Source: Thalassospiraceae bacterium LMO-SO8
GTDB taxonomy: Bacteria > Pseudomonadota > Alphaproteobacteria > Rhodospirillales > Casp-alpha2
Assembly (NCBI GenBank): GCA_031655335.1
Contig: CP134226.1
Span: forward strand, 3,840,001-3,904,000
DNA: 64,000 bases
Direction of reading: 5' to 3'
This document shows, in pieces, positions 25,635-32,722 of this stretch. Below the pieces are notes generated by a model that saw only the letters and a program-made list of their open reading frames with translations, did no database searches and was not told where the DNA came from. A program made the position numbers and the translations under genes. Each line of letters starts with the position of its first letter. Position 1 is the stretch's first letter.

Positions 25635-26234
25635 ATGACCACCCAAATCGGCATTCTCGCCTTCAACGACATGGAAGAACTCGACGCCATCGGCCCCTGG
25701 GAGGTGTTCTCCTGGGCCGCCAAACAGGAAGATTCCGGCCTCGCCGTGTGCACCATCGGCTCGGGCAGCCGCGAGATCACCTGCGCCAAGGGCCTTCGCA
25801 TCGTCACCGATTACACCCTGGACGATCACCCCAAGCTGGACATCGTTCTGGTCCCCGGCGGCCAGGGCACGCGGGCGATCTTCGCCAACGGCGGGCCGGA
25901 AATCGACTGGCTGAAGAAGGTTGCGCCGGACTGCACCTGGGTGACCAGCGTGTGCACGGGCGCCCTGCTGCTGCATCGGGCGGGCCAGCTGCAAGGCAAG
26001 CGGGCGACGACCTATTGGGCGGCGGTCGATCTGTTGCGCGGCGGCGGCAATGTCGAGGTGCTGGACGATGTGCGCTTCGTGCGCGACGGCAACGTCGTAA
26101 CCTCGGCGGGCATTTCCGCCGGCATGGACATGTCCTTGTGGCTGCTGGGCCAGTTGAAGAGCCCGGAGTTCGCCCGCTTCGTCCAGAAAGGGATCGAGTA
26201 CTTCCCCGCCCCGCCCTATACGGCGGCCGCCTGA
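25635..26234 (+). CDS. DJ-1/PfpI family protein
   Basis: A 199-residue stand-alone DJ-1/PfpI domain. It has the nucleophile-elbow cysteine in WVTSVCTGALLL (C107) and a partner glutamate in DAIGPWEVFSW (E23). This matches the isonitrile-hydratase-like branch, whose members act on isonitriles or have unknown substrates. GGAGAC lies about ten bases before the ATG. It follows the GlxA-type regulator by 38 bases and is probably co-transcribed with it; both share the same fold. Its 3' end overlaps the convergent metallo-beta-lactamase gene by 19 bases. Confidence 0.85.
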   Translation: MTTQIGILAFNDMEELDAIGPWEVFSWAAKQEDSGLAVCTIGSGSREITCAKGLRIVTDYTLDDHPKLDIVLVPGGQGTRAIFANGGPEIDWLKKVAPDCTWVTSVCTGALLLHRAGQLQGKRATTYWAAVDLLRGGGNVEVLDDVRFVRDGNVVTSAGISAGMDMSLWLLGQLKSPEFARFVQKGIEYFPAPPYTAAA

Positions 26235-27262
26235 TAACGGTGGACCCCGGCTGCGTCGGTGACGCGGCGCACCCGTCCCAGCGTCATCAGGTGGTGCAGA
26301 TGGGACAGACTTTCGCCGATGGCGAAGAACATCTGGTGGGTGTCCATTTCGCGCTTGAACAGGTGTTCCAGAACATCGACCGCCGTCGCGCCACCAACGC
26401 CGTCACGGGCCGCACAGGCGGCCTGGGCGGCGTCCAGGCGTTCCACGTGATGAGCGGCCAGGTCGTCCAGGCGCGCCAGCAGCCCCCGGAACGGCCAGTT
26501 GTGGGACGGCAGGACCAAGGTATCGGCCGGCAGGTCCTTGAACCGCTTCAGGCTGTCCAGGAACCGCGCCAGGGGGTCGGCCTCCGGTTCCTGCGGCCAG
26601 ACGGACACGTTGGGGCTGATCTTGGGCAGGATCTGGTCGCCGGAAATCAGCACGCCCAGGTCCGCGCAGTACAGGCAGGCATGTTCCGGTGAATGGCCGT
26701 TGCCTTCGATCACACGCCAGGAATGGGCCCCGACGGCGAATTCGTCGCCGTGCGCGATGCGCCGGATGGCCGCCGGAATGGGCGAGATATTGCCGCCGTA
26801 GCGCCCGACCCGGTGTTCGACCTGGTCCAGTCGGTCGCCGGTGAAACCGGCGGCCTTGTAGAACGCATGGGACACGGGCCCCGCCGTCTGCCCCGTCTCG
26901 AAACTGAGCATGCGCCCCGTGGCCCATTCCGTATAGGGCATCCACAGCGGCACCTTGAAGCGCGCCGTCAGCCAACCGGCCAGACCGACATGGTCGGGAT
27001 GGAAATGGGTAACGATGACACGCTTGACCGGCTTGCCGCCCAGGGTGTTCTCGAACACGCGGTCCCAGGCGTCCCGGGTTTCCTCGGTGTTGATGCCGGT
27101 ATCGACGAGGGTCCAGCCGTCGCCGTCCTCAAGCATCCACAGATTGATGTGATCGAGCTTGAACGGCAGGGGCATGCGCAGCCAGCGCACGCCGGGCGCG
27201 ACCTCCCAGGTCTCGCCGAGGGGCGGCTCACCGTCGAAGGCGTAATCGGGTTGGAAAGACAC
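26216..27262 (-). CDS. Metallo-beta-lactamase fold hydrolase
   Basis: A 348-residue MBL-fold enzyme. The metal motif HxHxDH is in VIVTHFHPDHVGLAG (H86, H88, D90, H91). Further ligands lie in GNGHSPEHACLYC and LISGDQILPKISPN. The C-terminal 90 residues are helical (LPSHNWPFRGLLARLDDL onward), as in the long MBL proteins related to hydrolases of thioesters or lactones. The reaction is unknown. A GTG at 27262 with GGAG eleven bases upstream is the best start; the frame upstream is arginine-rich and non-homologous. No signal peptide. Confidence 0.85.
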   Translation of the reverse strand: MSFQPDYAFDGEPPLGETWEVAPGVRWLRMPLPFKLDHINLWMLEDGDGWTLVDTGINTEETRDAWDRVFENTLGGKPVKRVIVTHFHPDHVGLAGWLTARFKVPLWMPYTEWATGRMLSFETGQTAGPVSHAFYKAAGFTGDRLDQVEHRVGRYGGNISPIPAAIRRIAHGDEFAVGAHSWRVIEGNGHSPEHACLYCADLGVLISGDQILPKISPNVSVWPQEPEADPLARFLDSLKRFKDLPADTLVLPSHNWPFRGLLARLDDLAAHHVERLDAAQAACAARDGVGGATAVDVLEHLFKREMDTHQMFFAIGESLSHLHHLMTLGRVRRVTDAAGVHRYQAAAV

Positions 27263-27348
27263 GGAAGGATGGGCTCCGGATGATCGTTTGAGCGGGGAAA
27301 CGACTGCTACCACGCTACCCGGCGCCTGGACAAGACAACAGCCGCGCC

Positions 27349-27909
27349 TTAAAGCTCGTCTTCCGTTTCGCGCGGGCAACTCGGAAACGGCGCGCCGCGC
27401 CAATCGGTCAGGACAAGCAGGCCGAATTCCCCGCCGACATCGGTATCAAGCGCCTGGGTGATCCGCCTGCGGGCGAAATCGATCAGGGCCGGCGCCGCCG
27501 CGCCCGTGTCATCGGGCGTTTCACGCATCTTGTCGCCCAGTTCCTGAACGATCACGGCACGCAAACGCGGCATCATGCGGCAGATTTCGGCTTCCTGCCG
27601 CGGACCCGGAACCTTCATGGCGACGGTGACCCAGACGTAGCGGTCCCGCTTGCCGGGGCGGATGCTGTATCCGCCCAGATCCACGGCGATGGGAGCCGTG
27701 ACAATGGTGCGTGGCTCGGGCGGGGCGAACCGACGCAACAGGCCGCCGGGGCCGACCTCAAGCGCCATGCCCACGGTCACGAAGCTGAACATGAGTATTC
27801 CGGCAGCGCCGGCGGCAAGCAGAAACCCCTTGAGAAGGCGGGGCTTTGTCGGTGTCTTGCGGCGGGTTCGGGGCTGACGGCTGGGGCTGGGCCGCGCTCT
27901 AGGCGGCAT
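27349..27909 (-). CDS. Single-pass membrane protein, weakly FliL-like
   Basis: A 186-residue protein with a basic, proline-rich cytosolic N terminus (residues 1-27), one membrane helix (LLKGFLLAAGAAGILMFSFVTVGMAL) and a periplasmic domain. The periplasmic part (PIAVDLGGYSIRPGKRDRYVWVTVAMKVPG ... EICRMMPRLRAVIVQELGDKM ... LLVLTDW) follows the order of strands and helices seen in FliL stator-associated proteins, but no identity can be claimed. There are no flagellar genes nearby. Its ATG lies inside the end of the upstream small gene (11-base overlap), so the two are probably coupled. Confidence 0.55.
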   Translation of the reverse strand: MPPRARPSPSRQPRTRRKTPTKPRLLKGFLLAAGAAGILMFSFVTVGMALEVGPGGLLRRFAPPEPRTIVTAPIAVDLGGYSIRPGKRDRYVWVTVAMKVPGPRQEAEICRMMPRLRAVIVQELGDKMRETPDDTGAAAPALIDFARRRITQALDTDVGGEFGLLVLTDWRGAPFPSCPRETEDEL

Positions 27910-28129
27910 GGCAGAACGGGCCGGATTCATCGATCGCCGAGACCTCGGCATCCTGACAACCGAGCCGTTCAAGCACTTCCCGCGCCCGTTCCCGGGGCAC
28001 AAGGGAAAGCTGATCGTCGGAAGCGCTCCAGTAGAAGTCGACATGCGCCTGATGCGCCAAATGGGTTGGCGTGACGACGAAACATTCCGGGTCGTTGCGC
28101 GATACGTAAACCAGCAATTGCGGTCTCAT
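27899..28129 (-). CDS. Small 76-residue protein of unknown function
   Basis: I do not recognise it. The protein reads like a small mixed alpha/beta domain (MRPQLLVYVSRNDPECFVV, then AHVDFYWSASDDQLSLVP, then a helix RERAREVLERLGC). The ATG at 28129 has GAGGAG ten bases upstream, good evidence that it is translated. It overlaps the downstream membrane-protein gene by 11 bases. No signal peptide or membrane segment. Confidence 0.5.
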   Translation of the reverse strand: MRPQLLVYVSRNDPECFVVTPTHLAHQAHVDFYWSASDDQLSLVPRERAREVLERLGCQDAEVSAIDESGPFCHAA

Positions 28130-28278
28130 CGATCTGATTCTCCTCATCTTCCTTAAGCGGATGTTTTTGAAGGAGGACGTTGTTGTCCGCGTTCTTTATC
28201 GCAGACAAGGCGATCGAACACTATTGACCGAAAGTATAGGATTCAGGGTGAATAGGTATGTATGAGAATACAAGGATA

Positions 28279-28303
28279 CCGGGGCGGCATCCCGCCGCCC
28301 CGG
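28279..28303 (-). terminator. Hairpin downstream of the cytochrome P460 gene
   Basis: CCGGGGCGGC (28279-28288) pairs perfectly with GCCGCCCCGG (28294-28303) around a 5-base loop. It starts 13 bases beyond the P460 stop. On the minus strand it is followed by a T-rich but broken tail. Probable transcription end for the P460 gene. Confidence 0.65.
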
Positions 28304-28315
28304 CATCTCGTTCCA

Positions 28316-28921
28316 TCATTTCCGGAGAACCGGATAGGCGTAGTCGTAGATCAGGTCGGTGGCGCGGGCCGGCTCATGGCAGCCCAGGCAATCGGTTACG
28401 TAGTCCTTGGTTCGGGTCTTTTGTGTCTCGCCGGCGGCGAAGAACGACCATCCCCAGCCGTCGCCCCACAGGGGATTGCCGGAAAACCGCCCTTCCCTGT
28501 CCTTGACCATGACGAAGTATCCGGCGACATCGGCGGCGCTGGTCGCCTTGCCGGTGGTCAGGTCCTCGGTTTTCCCGTTGAACAATTCCTTCACCAAGAC
28601 GGTGCCGTCGGGGAACTGTCCGGTTTTCCGAAAGGCGGTGACGGCGTCGCCAGGGGCATAAACGACATGCAGGCCGAGTTTTCCGCCCGTGTCCACGTCA
28701 CCGGCGACGGCCCAGGCGCCGAGCATGACATAGCGTTCGCGAAAGCCTTCGGGAACGCGGAGACTGCCATCGGCCGCGACGGCGCCGTCGGCGAAATCGG
28801 AACGGTTGGATTGCGCGAAGGCCGTGTCGACGGCAATGGCCAGGATCAGAACCATCGCCGAGGCCGCGGCCACCAGGATCAGGCGCAGGGCGCAGCGCCC
28901 ATCGTGTTCGGTCGGTGTCAT
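28316..28921 (-). CDS. Exported cytochrome P460 family protein
   Basis: A 201-residue protein. Residues 1-37 are a signal peptide ending in DTAFAQ, so the mature form is periplasmic. The body matches the cytochrome P460 fold (VPEGFRERYVMLGAWAV, GLHVVYAPGDAVTAFRKTGQFPDGTVLVKELF, GDGWGWSFF). It ends with a single heme c site, CLGCH, about 20 residues from the C terminus (DYVTDCLGCHEPARATDLIYDYAYPVL). Known P460 proteins oxidise hydroxylamine or bind c'-beta type heme ligands such as NO. The heme-crosslinking lysine cannot be placed with confidence. It is followed in the same direction by a terminator-like hairpin. Confidence 0.85.
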   Translation of the reverse strand: MTPTEHDGRCALRLILVAAASAMVLILAIAVDTAFAQSNRSDFADGAVAADGSLRVPEGFRERYVMLGAWAVAGDVDTGGKLGLHVVYAPGDAVTAFRKTGQFPDGTVLVKELFNGKTEDLTTGKATSAADVAGYFVMVKDREGRFSGNPLWGDGWGWSFFAAGETQKTRTKDYVTDCLGCHEPARATDLIYDYAYPVLRK

Positions 28922-28964
28922 ATGTGTGAATTCCACATCAAGAGTTGAACTTCGGAAGCCGACG

Positions 28965-28995
28965 ACGGGGGCGGCGGTGGCGGTGCCGCCCCCGT
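28965..28995 (-). terminator. GC-rich hairpin between the CMD and P460 genes
   Basis: ACGGGGGCGGC (28965-28975) pairs perfectly with GCCGCCCCCGT (28985-28995), loop 9 bases. It starts seven bases beyond the stop of the carboxymuconolactone decarboxylase-like gene. It lacks a U-run, so it may act by stabilising the 3' end or as a Rho-assisted stop. Confidence 0.55.
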
Positions 28996-29001
28996 GCCGG
29001 A

Positions 29002-29556
29002 TTACGCCGCCGCCGCGTCGGCGGTGGCGCGGACCACGGGAAAGTCGATGTCCGTTCCAACGATGTGATTGAAGTAGTTGGTCAGCAGGTTGACCCCGAC
29101 ATGGGCCACGATCTCGACGATTTCGCCGTCGCCGAAGCCCGCGTCGCGCAGGGCCTGAACATCGGCGTCGGCGACCTGCCCGCGGGTCTCCACGGCCTTG
29201 CGCACGAAGGTCAGGGCCGCCTGCACCTGTGCATCCTCGGACCGGCCGGCCAGATTGCGGGCCAATTCGTCCTGGGCGACCCCGGTCATCTTGCCGATGG
29301 CCGTGTGTGCCGAGGCGCAATAGTCACAGGCGTTGGCGCCGGCGATGGCCAGGGCGATCTGCTCGCGCAGGCGGGCGTTGAGAAGACCGCCGCCAAGCGC
29401 CTTGTTGAGGCCGAGATAGCCTTCGAGAACCTTCGGCGACTGGGCGAAGGTGGCGAAGATGTTCGGCACCACGCCGATGGAGGCCTTGACGCCGTCCAAC
29501 AGGACCCTGGCGTCGCCGGTGGCTTCGGTGTGATTCACGGGTTGAATTCTGGGCAT
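29002..29556 (-). CDS. Carboxymuconolactone decarboxylase/AhpD-like peroxidase-fold protein
   Basis: A 184-residue helical protein of the CMD/AhpD fold. It carries the redox motif CDYCASAH (C77, C80, H84), which in AhpD reduces peroxiredoxin partners and in relatives is a general alkylhydroperoxidase site. The core is GVVPNIFATFAQSPKVLEGYLGLNKAL and LREQIALAIAGANACDYC. The ATG at 29556 has AAGGAG eight bases upstream. The gene is divergent from a TetR regulator, and its upstream region carries GTCTCC repeats, so it is probably the regulator's target. Confidence 0.88.
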   Translation of the reverse strand: MPRIQPVNHTEATGDARVLLDGVKASIGVVPNIFATFAQSPKVLEGYLGLNKALGGGLLNARLREQIALAIAGANACDYCASAHTAIGKMTGVAQDELARNLAGRSEDAQVQAALTFVRKAVETRGQVADADVQALRDAGFGDGEIVEIVAHVGVNLLTNYFNHIVGTDIDFPVVRATADAAAA

Positions 29557-29598
29557 GTGCGTAACTCCTTTTGCGTTCTTGGCCAAAGAGAGGAGACC

Positions 29599-29643
29599 GA
29601 TCTGTCTCCCTGATGACGCATTAGGCAACAGATCTGTCTCCCT
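29599..29643. promoter_or_regulatory. Tandem GATCTGTCTCCCT repeats upstream of the CMD gene
   Basis: The 13-base sequence GATCTGTCTCCCT occurs twice, at 29599-29611 and 29631-29643, 32 bases start to start, that is about three helical turns. Both sit in the CMD gene's promoter region. With the inverted pair at 29728-29766 they form a set of GTCTCC sites that is likely bound by the divergent TetR regulator. Confidence 0.55.
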
Positions 29644-29727
29644 TCGCAAAACAAAAATCCCACCGCTCACACCTTTGTGAACACAATGTTTTCTGAAATC
29701 TTCTCTGGAAGCTGGTTTTTGTAAGGG

Positions 29728-29766
29728 TTTGTCTCCACCTCAGTTTATGTGTAAATTGGAGACAAA
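29728..29766. promoter_or_regulatory. TTTGTCTCC/GGAGACAAA inverted repeat upstream of the TetR gene
   Basis: TTTGTCTCC (29728-29736) and its exact reverse complement GGAGACAAA (29758-29766) are separated by 21 bases. The right arm lies 20 bases before the TetR start codon. The GTCTCC core is shared with the tandem repeats at 29599 and 29631. This suggests autoregulation of the TetR gene. Confidence 0.6.
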
Positions 29767-29785
29767 TTAGTATCCTCATGGTGCA

Positions 29786-30373
29786 ATGATGAGCGACTCT
29801 CAAAGACGCGAACAGCTGATCGACACGGCCATCGACCTGTTCGCCAAATACGGTTTTCACGCGACGGGCATCGACCGGATCCTGGCTGTATCAGGCGTGT
29901 CGAAGAAAACGCTGTACCGCCACTTCCGGTCCAAGGACGAATTGATCCTGGCCGCGCTTCGCAAATACGACGGTCTGTTCCGCAACAATTTCATGCGGTC
30001 GGTCGAAGGCCGCGCCACGGCCCCGAGGGACCGCCTGCTGGCCGTGTTCGACGTCGCCCGCGACTGGTTCGAGGACAATTCGTTCTACGGCTGCATGTTC
30101 ATCAACGCGGTCGGCGAATTTTCCGACCCGGACACCCCCGTGCGGCACCAGTGCAAGGCGTTCAAATCCATGATCCGCGATTATATCGAGCAACAGTGCC
30201 GGGGCATGGGAGCGCCCGACCCGGCCGGCCTGGCCGAGGAACTGGCCATGGTGCTGGAGGGTGCCACCGTCACCGCCCAAGTGTCGCAGAACCGCGCGCG
30301 CGCGGCGGAAATCGCCAAAACGGCAGCCGTGGCGTTGATCGATAAGGCGATGAAAGGATCAGCCGGGGGCTGA
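29786..30373 (+). CDS. TetR/AcrR family transcriptional regulator
   Basis: A 195-residue regulator. The N-terminal helix-turn-helix is typical (REQLIDTAIDLFAKYGFHATGIDRILAVSGVSKKTLYRHFRSKDELILAAL). The ligand-binding part includes DWFEDNSFYGCMFINAVGEF and a late hydrophobic helix, matching the TetR_C branch often next to alkylhydroperoxidase or CMD genes. It is divergent from the CMD gene with shared GTCTCC operator-like sites. Two adjacent ATGs (29786, 29789) could start it. Its ligand is unknown. Confidence 0.92.
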   Translation: MMSDSQRREQLIDTAIDLFAKYGFHATGIDRILAVSGVSKKTLYRHFRSKDELILAALRKYDGLFRNNFMRSVEGRATAPRDRLLAVFDVARDWFEDNSFYGCMFINAVGEFSDPDTPVRHQCKAFKSMIRDYIEQQCRGMGAPDPAGLAEELAMVLEGATVTAQVSQNRARAAEIAKTAAVALIDKAMKGSAGG

Positions 30374-30380
30374 CGGCCCG

Positions 30381-31133
30381 TCAGTGCGCGCGGCTGTATT
30401 CGACGCCCTGGGCGACGATCCAGCGCAGTTCTTCCTTCATCAGGTCGACGTGGCGCGACGAGTCGGCGCGCAGCAGGGCCTGAATGATCGCCGTCTGCAC
30501 CGGCGCCGGCATTTCATGGAAGTTTTCCAGCATCAGGAATTTGACGCTGGGCCGCACGGTTTCCGACATCAGCAGGCTGATGACCAGCTTCTTGCGGATG
30601 TCGTTGCGCATGTTGCCGGCTTCGGTCAGCTGGAAGAATTCCTGCACGAAGTAACGGGGCGACACGCTGCCGTCCATCAGGTTGTGCAGGTTCTGGCGCA
30701 AGGCGGTGGTGTATTCGGCCCGCGTGCGCACGATGAAGCGCGAGGTTTCCCGCCGCAGCTTCGCAATGGCGTTGGGGTCGAACGCGCTTTCCGTGACCAA
30801 CGAAATCGCGTTCTTGACCGCTTCGTGCTTGGTGATGTCGCCGACGATCTCGAACATGCCCGAAATCAAACGCGTCTTGCGGCCAAGCGGCGACAGGCGC
30901 GCCACCGCGGCCAAGGCCATGGGGGCTTCCGGGTCGCGGGCCGACACCAAAGCCAACGGCAGGGGGTCTTCGAGACCGCCCAGATCGATGGTCGAATTCA
31001 GAAAATTCTCAGGCGCCAGGAACTTGTCGCCGTCGGACGGAACGACCAGCGGTTCCCGCTTTTTATAGCGGGTCTTGATGTCCAGCGCGGTCTTGACGCC
31101 TTCTTCCGTCAATCCGAACAGTTTGTCGCTCAT
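30381..31133 (-). CDS. Conserved-looking protein of unknown function
   Basis: I do not recognise a named family. The 250-residue protein is soluble, with no signal peptide. It has a beta-rich N-terminal region (REPLVVPSDGDKFLAPENFLNSTIDLGG) and a largely helical remainder with many basic residues (AIAKLRRETSRFIVRTRAEYTTALRQNLHNLMDGS; YFVQEFFQLTEAGNMRNDIRKKLVISLLMSETV). The composition and codon use match neighbouring native genes, so it is probably a real chromosomal gene. It lies 77 bases after a HTH-like gene on the same strand and could share its transcript. Confidence 0.7.
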   Translation of the reverse strand: MSDKLFGLTEEGVKTALDIKTRYKKREPLVVPSDGDKFLAPENFLNSTIDLGGLEDPLPLALVSARDPEAPMALAAVARLSPLGRKTRLISGMFEIVGDITKHEAVKNAISLVTESAFDPNAIAKLRRETSRFIVRTRAEYTTALRQNLHNLMDGSVSPRYFVQEFFQLTEAGNMRNDIRKKLVISLLMSETVRPSVKFLMLENFHEMPAPVQTAIIQALLRADSSRHVDLMKEELRWIVAQGVEYSRAH

Positions 31134-31210
31134 TATTCCCTCGTCTTACCCCATGGCGCCCTGTGCGGGCCCCCTTTCGCCTGCGCCCCCCCCCGACCGC
31201 ATGATCGGCG

Positions 31211-31678
31211 TCAGGTGGCCGCCACGCCCAAATGCCCGATATCCGCGGCCCGGCCGCGTTCCACGCCCACGAACCGCGTATCCGTGAACACCTTACGATT
31301 TCGCCAGTTCAGGAACAAGCGCAGGCCCGATTCCATATGCGCACGGTCGAAACCGCAATTGAAGGCCTGCTGCTGTTGAAGGTTGTCGCGCGCCCGCACG
31401 GTGCGGATCTGGCCGGCCGCCGGCAGCCCTGGGAACATCGAGGCGGTGACGGCGGCCTCGCTGCCCTTGCGTTCGACCAACGAGTCGAGGATCAGTGTCA
31501 GAAACGCGATCAGACGGGCCGGCATGCGGGCTTCGCCGCTGCGCCAAGCCGCCACGGCCATCGGCGAAGTCTCAAGCGCCTCGGCCAGGTCGGTGTTGGA
31601 AACACCCAATTCCGTCAGCCCGCGAAACACCGGATATACGTCCCTTTTCTCGGTCGTGTGTTCGGCGATGATGGTCAT
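31211..31678 (-). CDS. Small protein with a Cro/C1-like helix-turn-helix
   Basis: A 155-residue protein. Residues about 10-55 (DVYPVFRGLTELGVSNTDLAEALETSPMAVAAWRSGEARMP) fit a helix-turn-helix in which the second helix is VAAWRSGEA, as in Xre/MerR-like modules. A helical stretch follows (RLIAFLTLILDSLVERKG), then a C-terminal region of tryptophan and arginine residues. AAGGA lies eight bases before the ATG at 31678. It may bind DNA; the target is unknown. It is divergent from the ROK kinase gene at 31808. Confidence 0.65.
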   Translation of the reverse strand: MTIIAEHTTEKRDVYPVFRGLTELGVSNTDLAEALETSPMAVAAWRSGEARMPARLIAFLTLILDSLVERKGSEAAVTASMFPGLPAAGQIRTVRARDNLQQQQAFNCGFDRAHMESGLRLFLNWRNRKVFTDTRFVGVERGRAADIGHLGVAAT

Positions 31679-31807
31679 CTCTCGGATCCTTGTCACTTGG
31701 CAATCGTTCCGCCTAGTTCTAAGGACCGAATGGTAAAAAAGTATTAACCTCGTTTCGTTTTGCACATGACGGCGGTCACACCATGAATATTAATTTTTTC
31801 TCCGGTC

Positions 31808-32722
31808 ATGCGCGCCGGGATTGACCTGGGCGGCACCAAGATCGAGGGCTTGGTGCTGAACCATGCCGGAACGGTCGCCGCGCGCCGCCGCATTCCCGCA
31901 CCGCAAGGCGACTACCGCGCCACCGTCGCCGCCGTTCGCGGCCTGGTTGACGACCTGGAAGCGGCGATGGGCCCGGTCACCCATGTCGGCGTCGGCATCC
32001 CCGGCACCCCGTCCCCGGCCACCGGCCTGATCAAGAACGCCAATTCGACTTGGCTGATCGGCCATCCCTTCGGCCGGGATTTGGAAGACGCCCTGGGTCG
32101 TCCCGTGCGCTTGGCCAACGACGCCAACTGTTTCGCCGTGTCCGAAGCCGCCGACGGCGCCGCCGAAGGAGCGGATGTGGTGTTCGGCGTGATCCTGGGC
32201 ACCGGCGTGGGCGGCGGCATCGCCATCAACGGCCGCCCCGTCACGGGCCGGAACGCCATCGCCGGTGAATGGGGGCACATCCCCTTGCCCTGGCCACGGG
32301 ACGACGAACGTCCGGGACCGCGCTGCTACTGCGGCCTGGAAGGCTGCATTGAGACCTTTCTGTCAGGCCCCGCCCTGGCCCGTGACCATCTGGCCGCCAC
32401 CGGCGCGGACTTGACGCCACCGGCCATCGCCGCCCAGGCCGCCGCCGGAGACCACGGCGCCGAGGCCAGCCTGGCGCGCTACGAGGACCGTCTGGCCCGC
32501 GCCCTTGCCACCGTCGTCAACATTCTGGACCCGGACGTCATCGTGCTCGGCGGCGGGCTGTCGAACCTGGAGCGGCTGTACGTGAACGTGCCGCGTCTAT
32601 GGGGGCAATGGGTGTTTTCCGACACCGTCACGACGCGCCTGGTTCCGCCCCGTCACGGCGACGCCTCGGGCGTGCGTGGTGCTGCCTGGTTGTGGCCGGC
32701 GGAGATCAGCAGCCGCCTTTGA
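31808..32722 (+). CDS. ROK family sugar kinase
   Basis: A 304-residue ATP-dependent kinase, probably for fructose, glucose or N-acetylglucosamine. Phosphate-1 motif AGIDLGGTKIEGLVL is at the N terminus, the catalytic aspartate lies in ANDANCFAVSEA, and VILGTGVGGGIAING provides the phosphate-2 loop. The ROK zinc site is complete: GEWGHIPL supplies His and CYCGLEGCIETFLSG supplies three cysteines. Lack of an N-terminal helix-turn-helix means it is a kinase, not a NagC/XylR repressor. No sugar transport genes are adjacent. Its 3' end overlaps the convergent eipB by 17 bases. Confidence 0.9.
   Translation: MRAGIDLGGTKIEGLVLNHAGTVAARRRIPAPQGDYRATVAAVRGLVDDLEAAMGPVTHVGVGIPGTPSPATGLIKNANSTWLIGHPFGRDLEDALGRPVRLANDANCFAVSEAADGAAEGADVVFGVILGTGVGGGIAINGRPVTGRNAIAGEWGHIPLPWPRDDERPGPRCYCGLEGCIETFLSGPALARDHLAATGADLTPPAIAAQAAAGDHGAEASLARYEDRLARALATVVNILDPDVIVLGGGLSNLERLYVNVPRLWGQWVFSDTVTTRLVPPRHGDASGVRGAAWLWPAEISSRL

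Noticed and set aside
31808-32722. ROK-type transcriptional repressor
   Set aside because: There is no N-terminal helix-turn-helix; the protein begins directly with the kinase phosphate loop.
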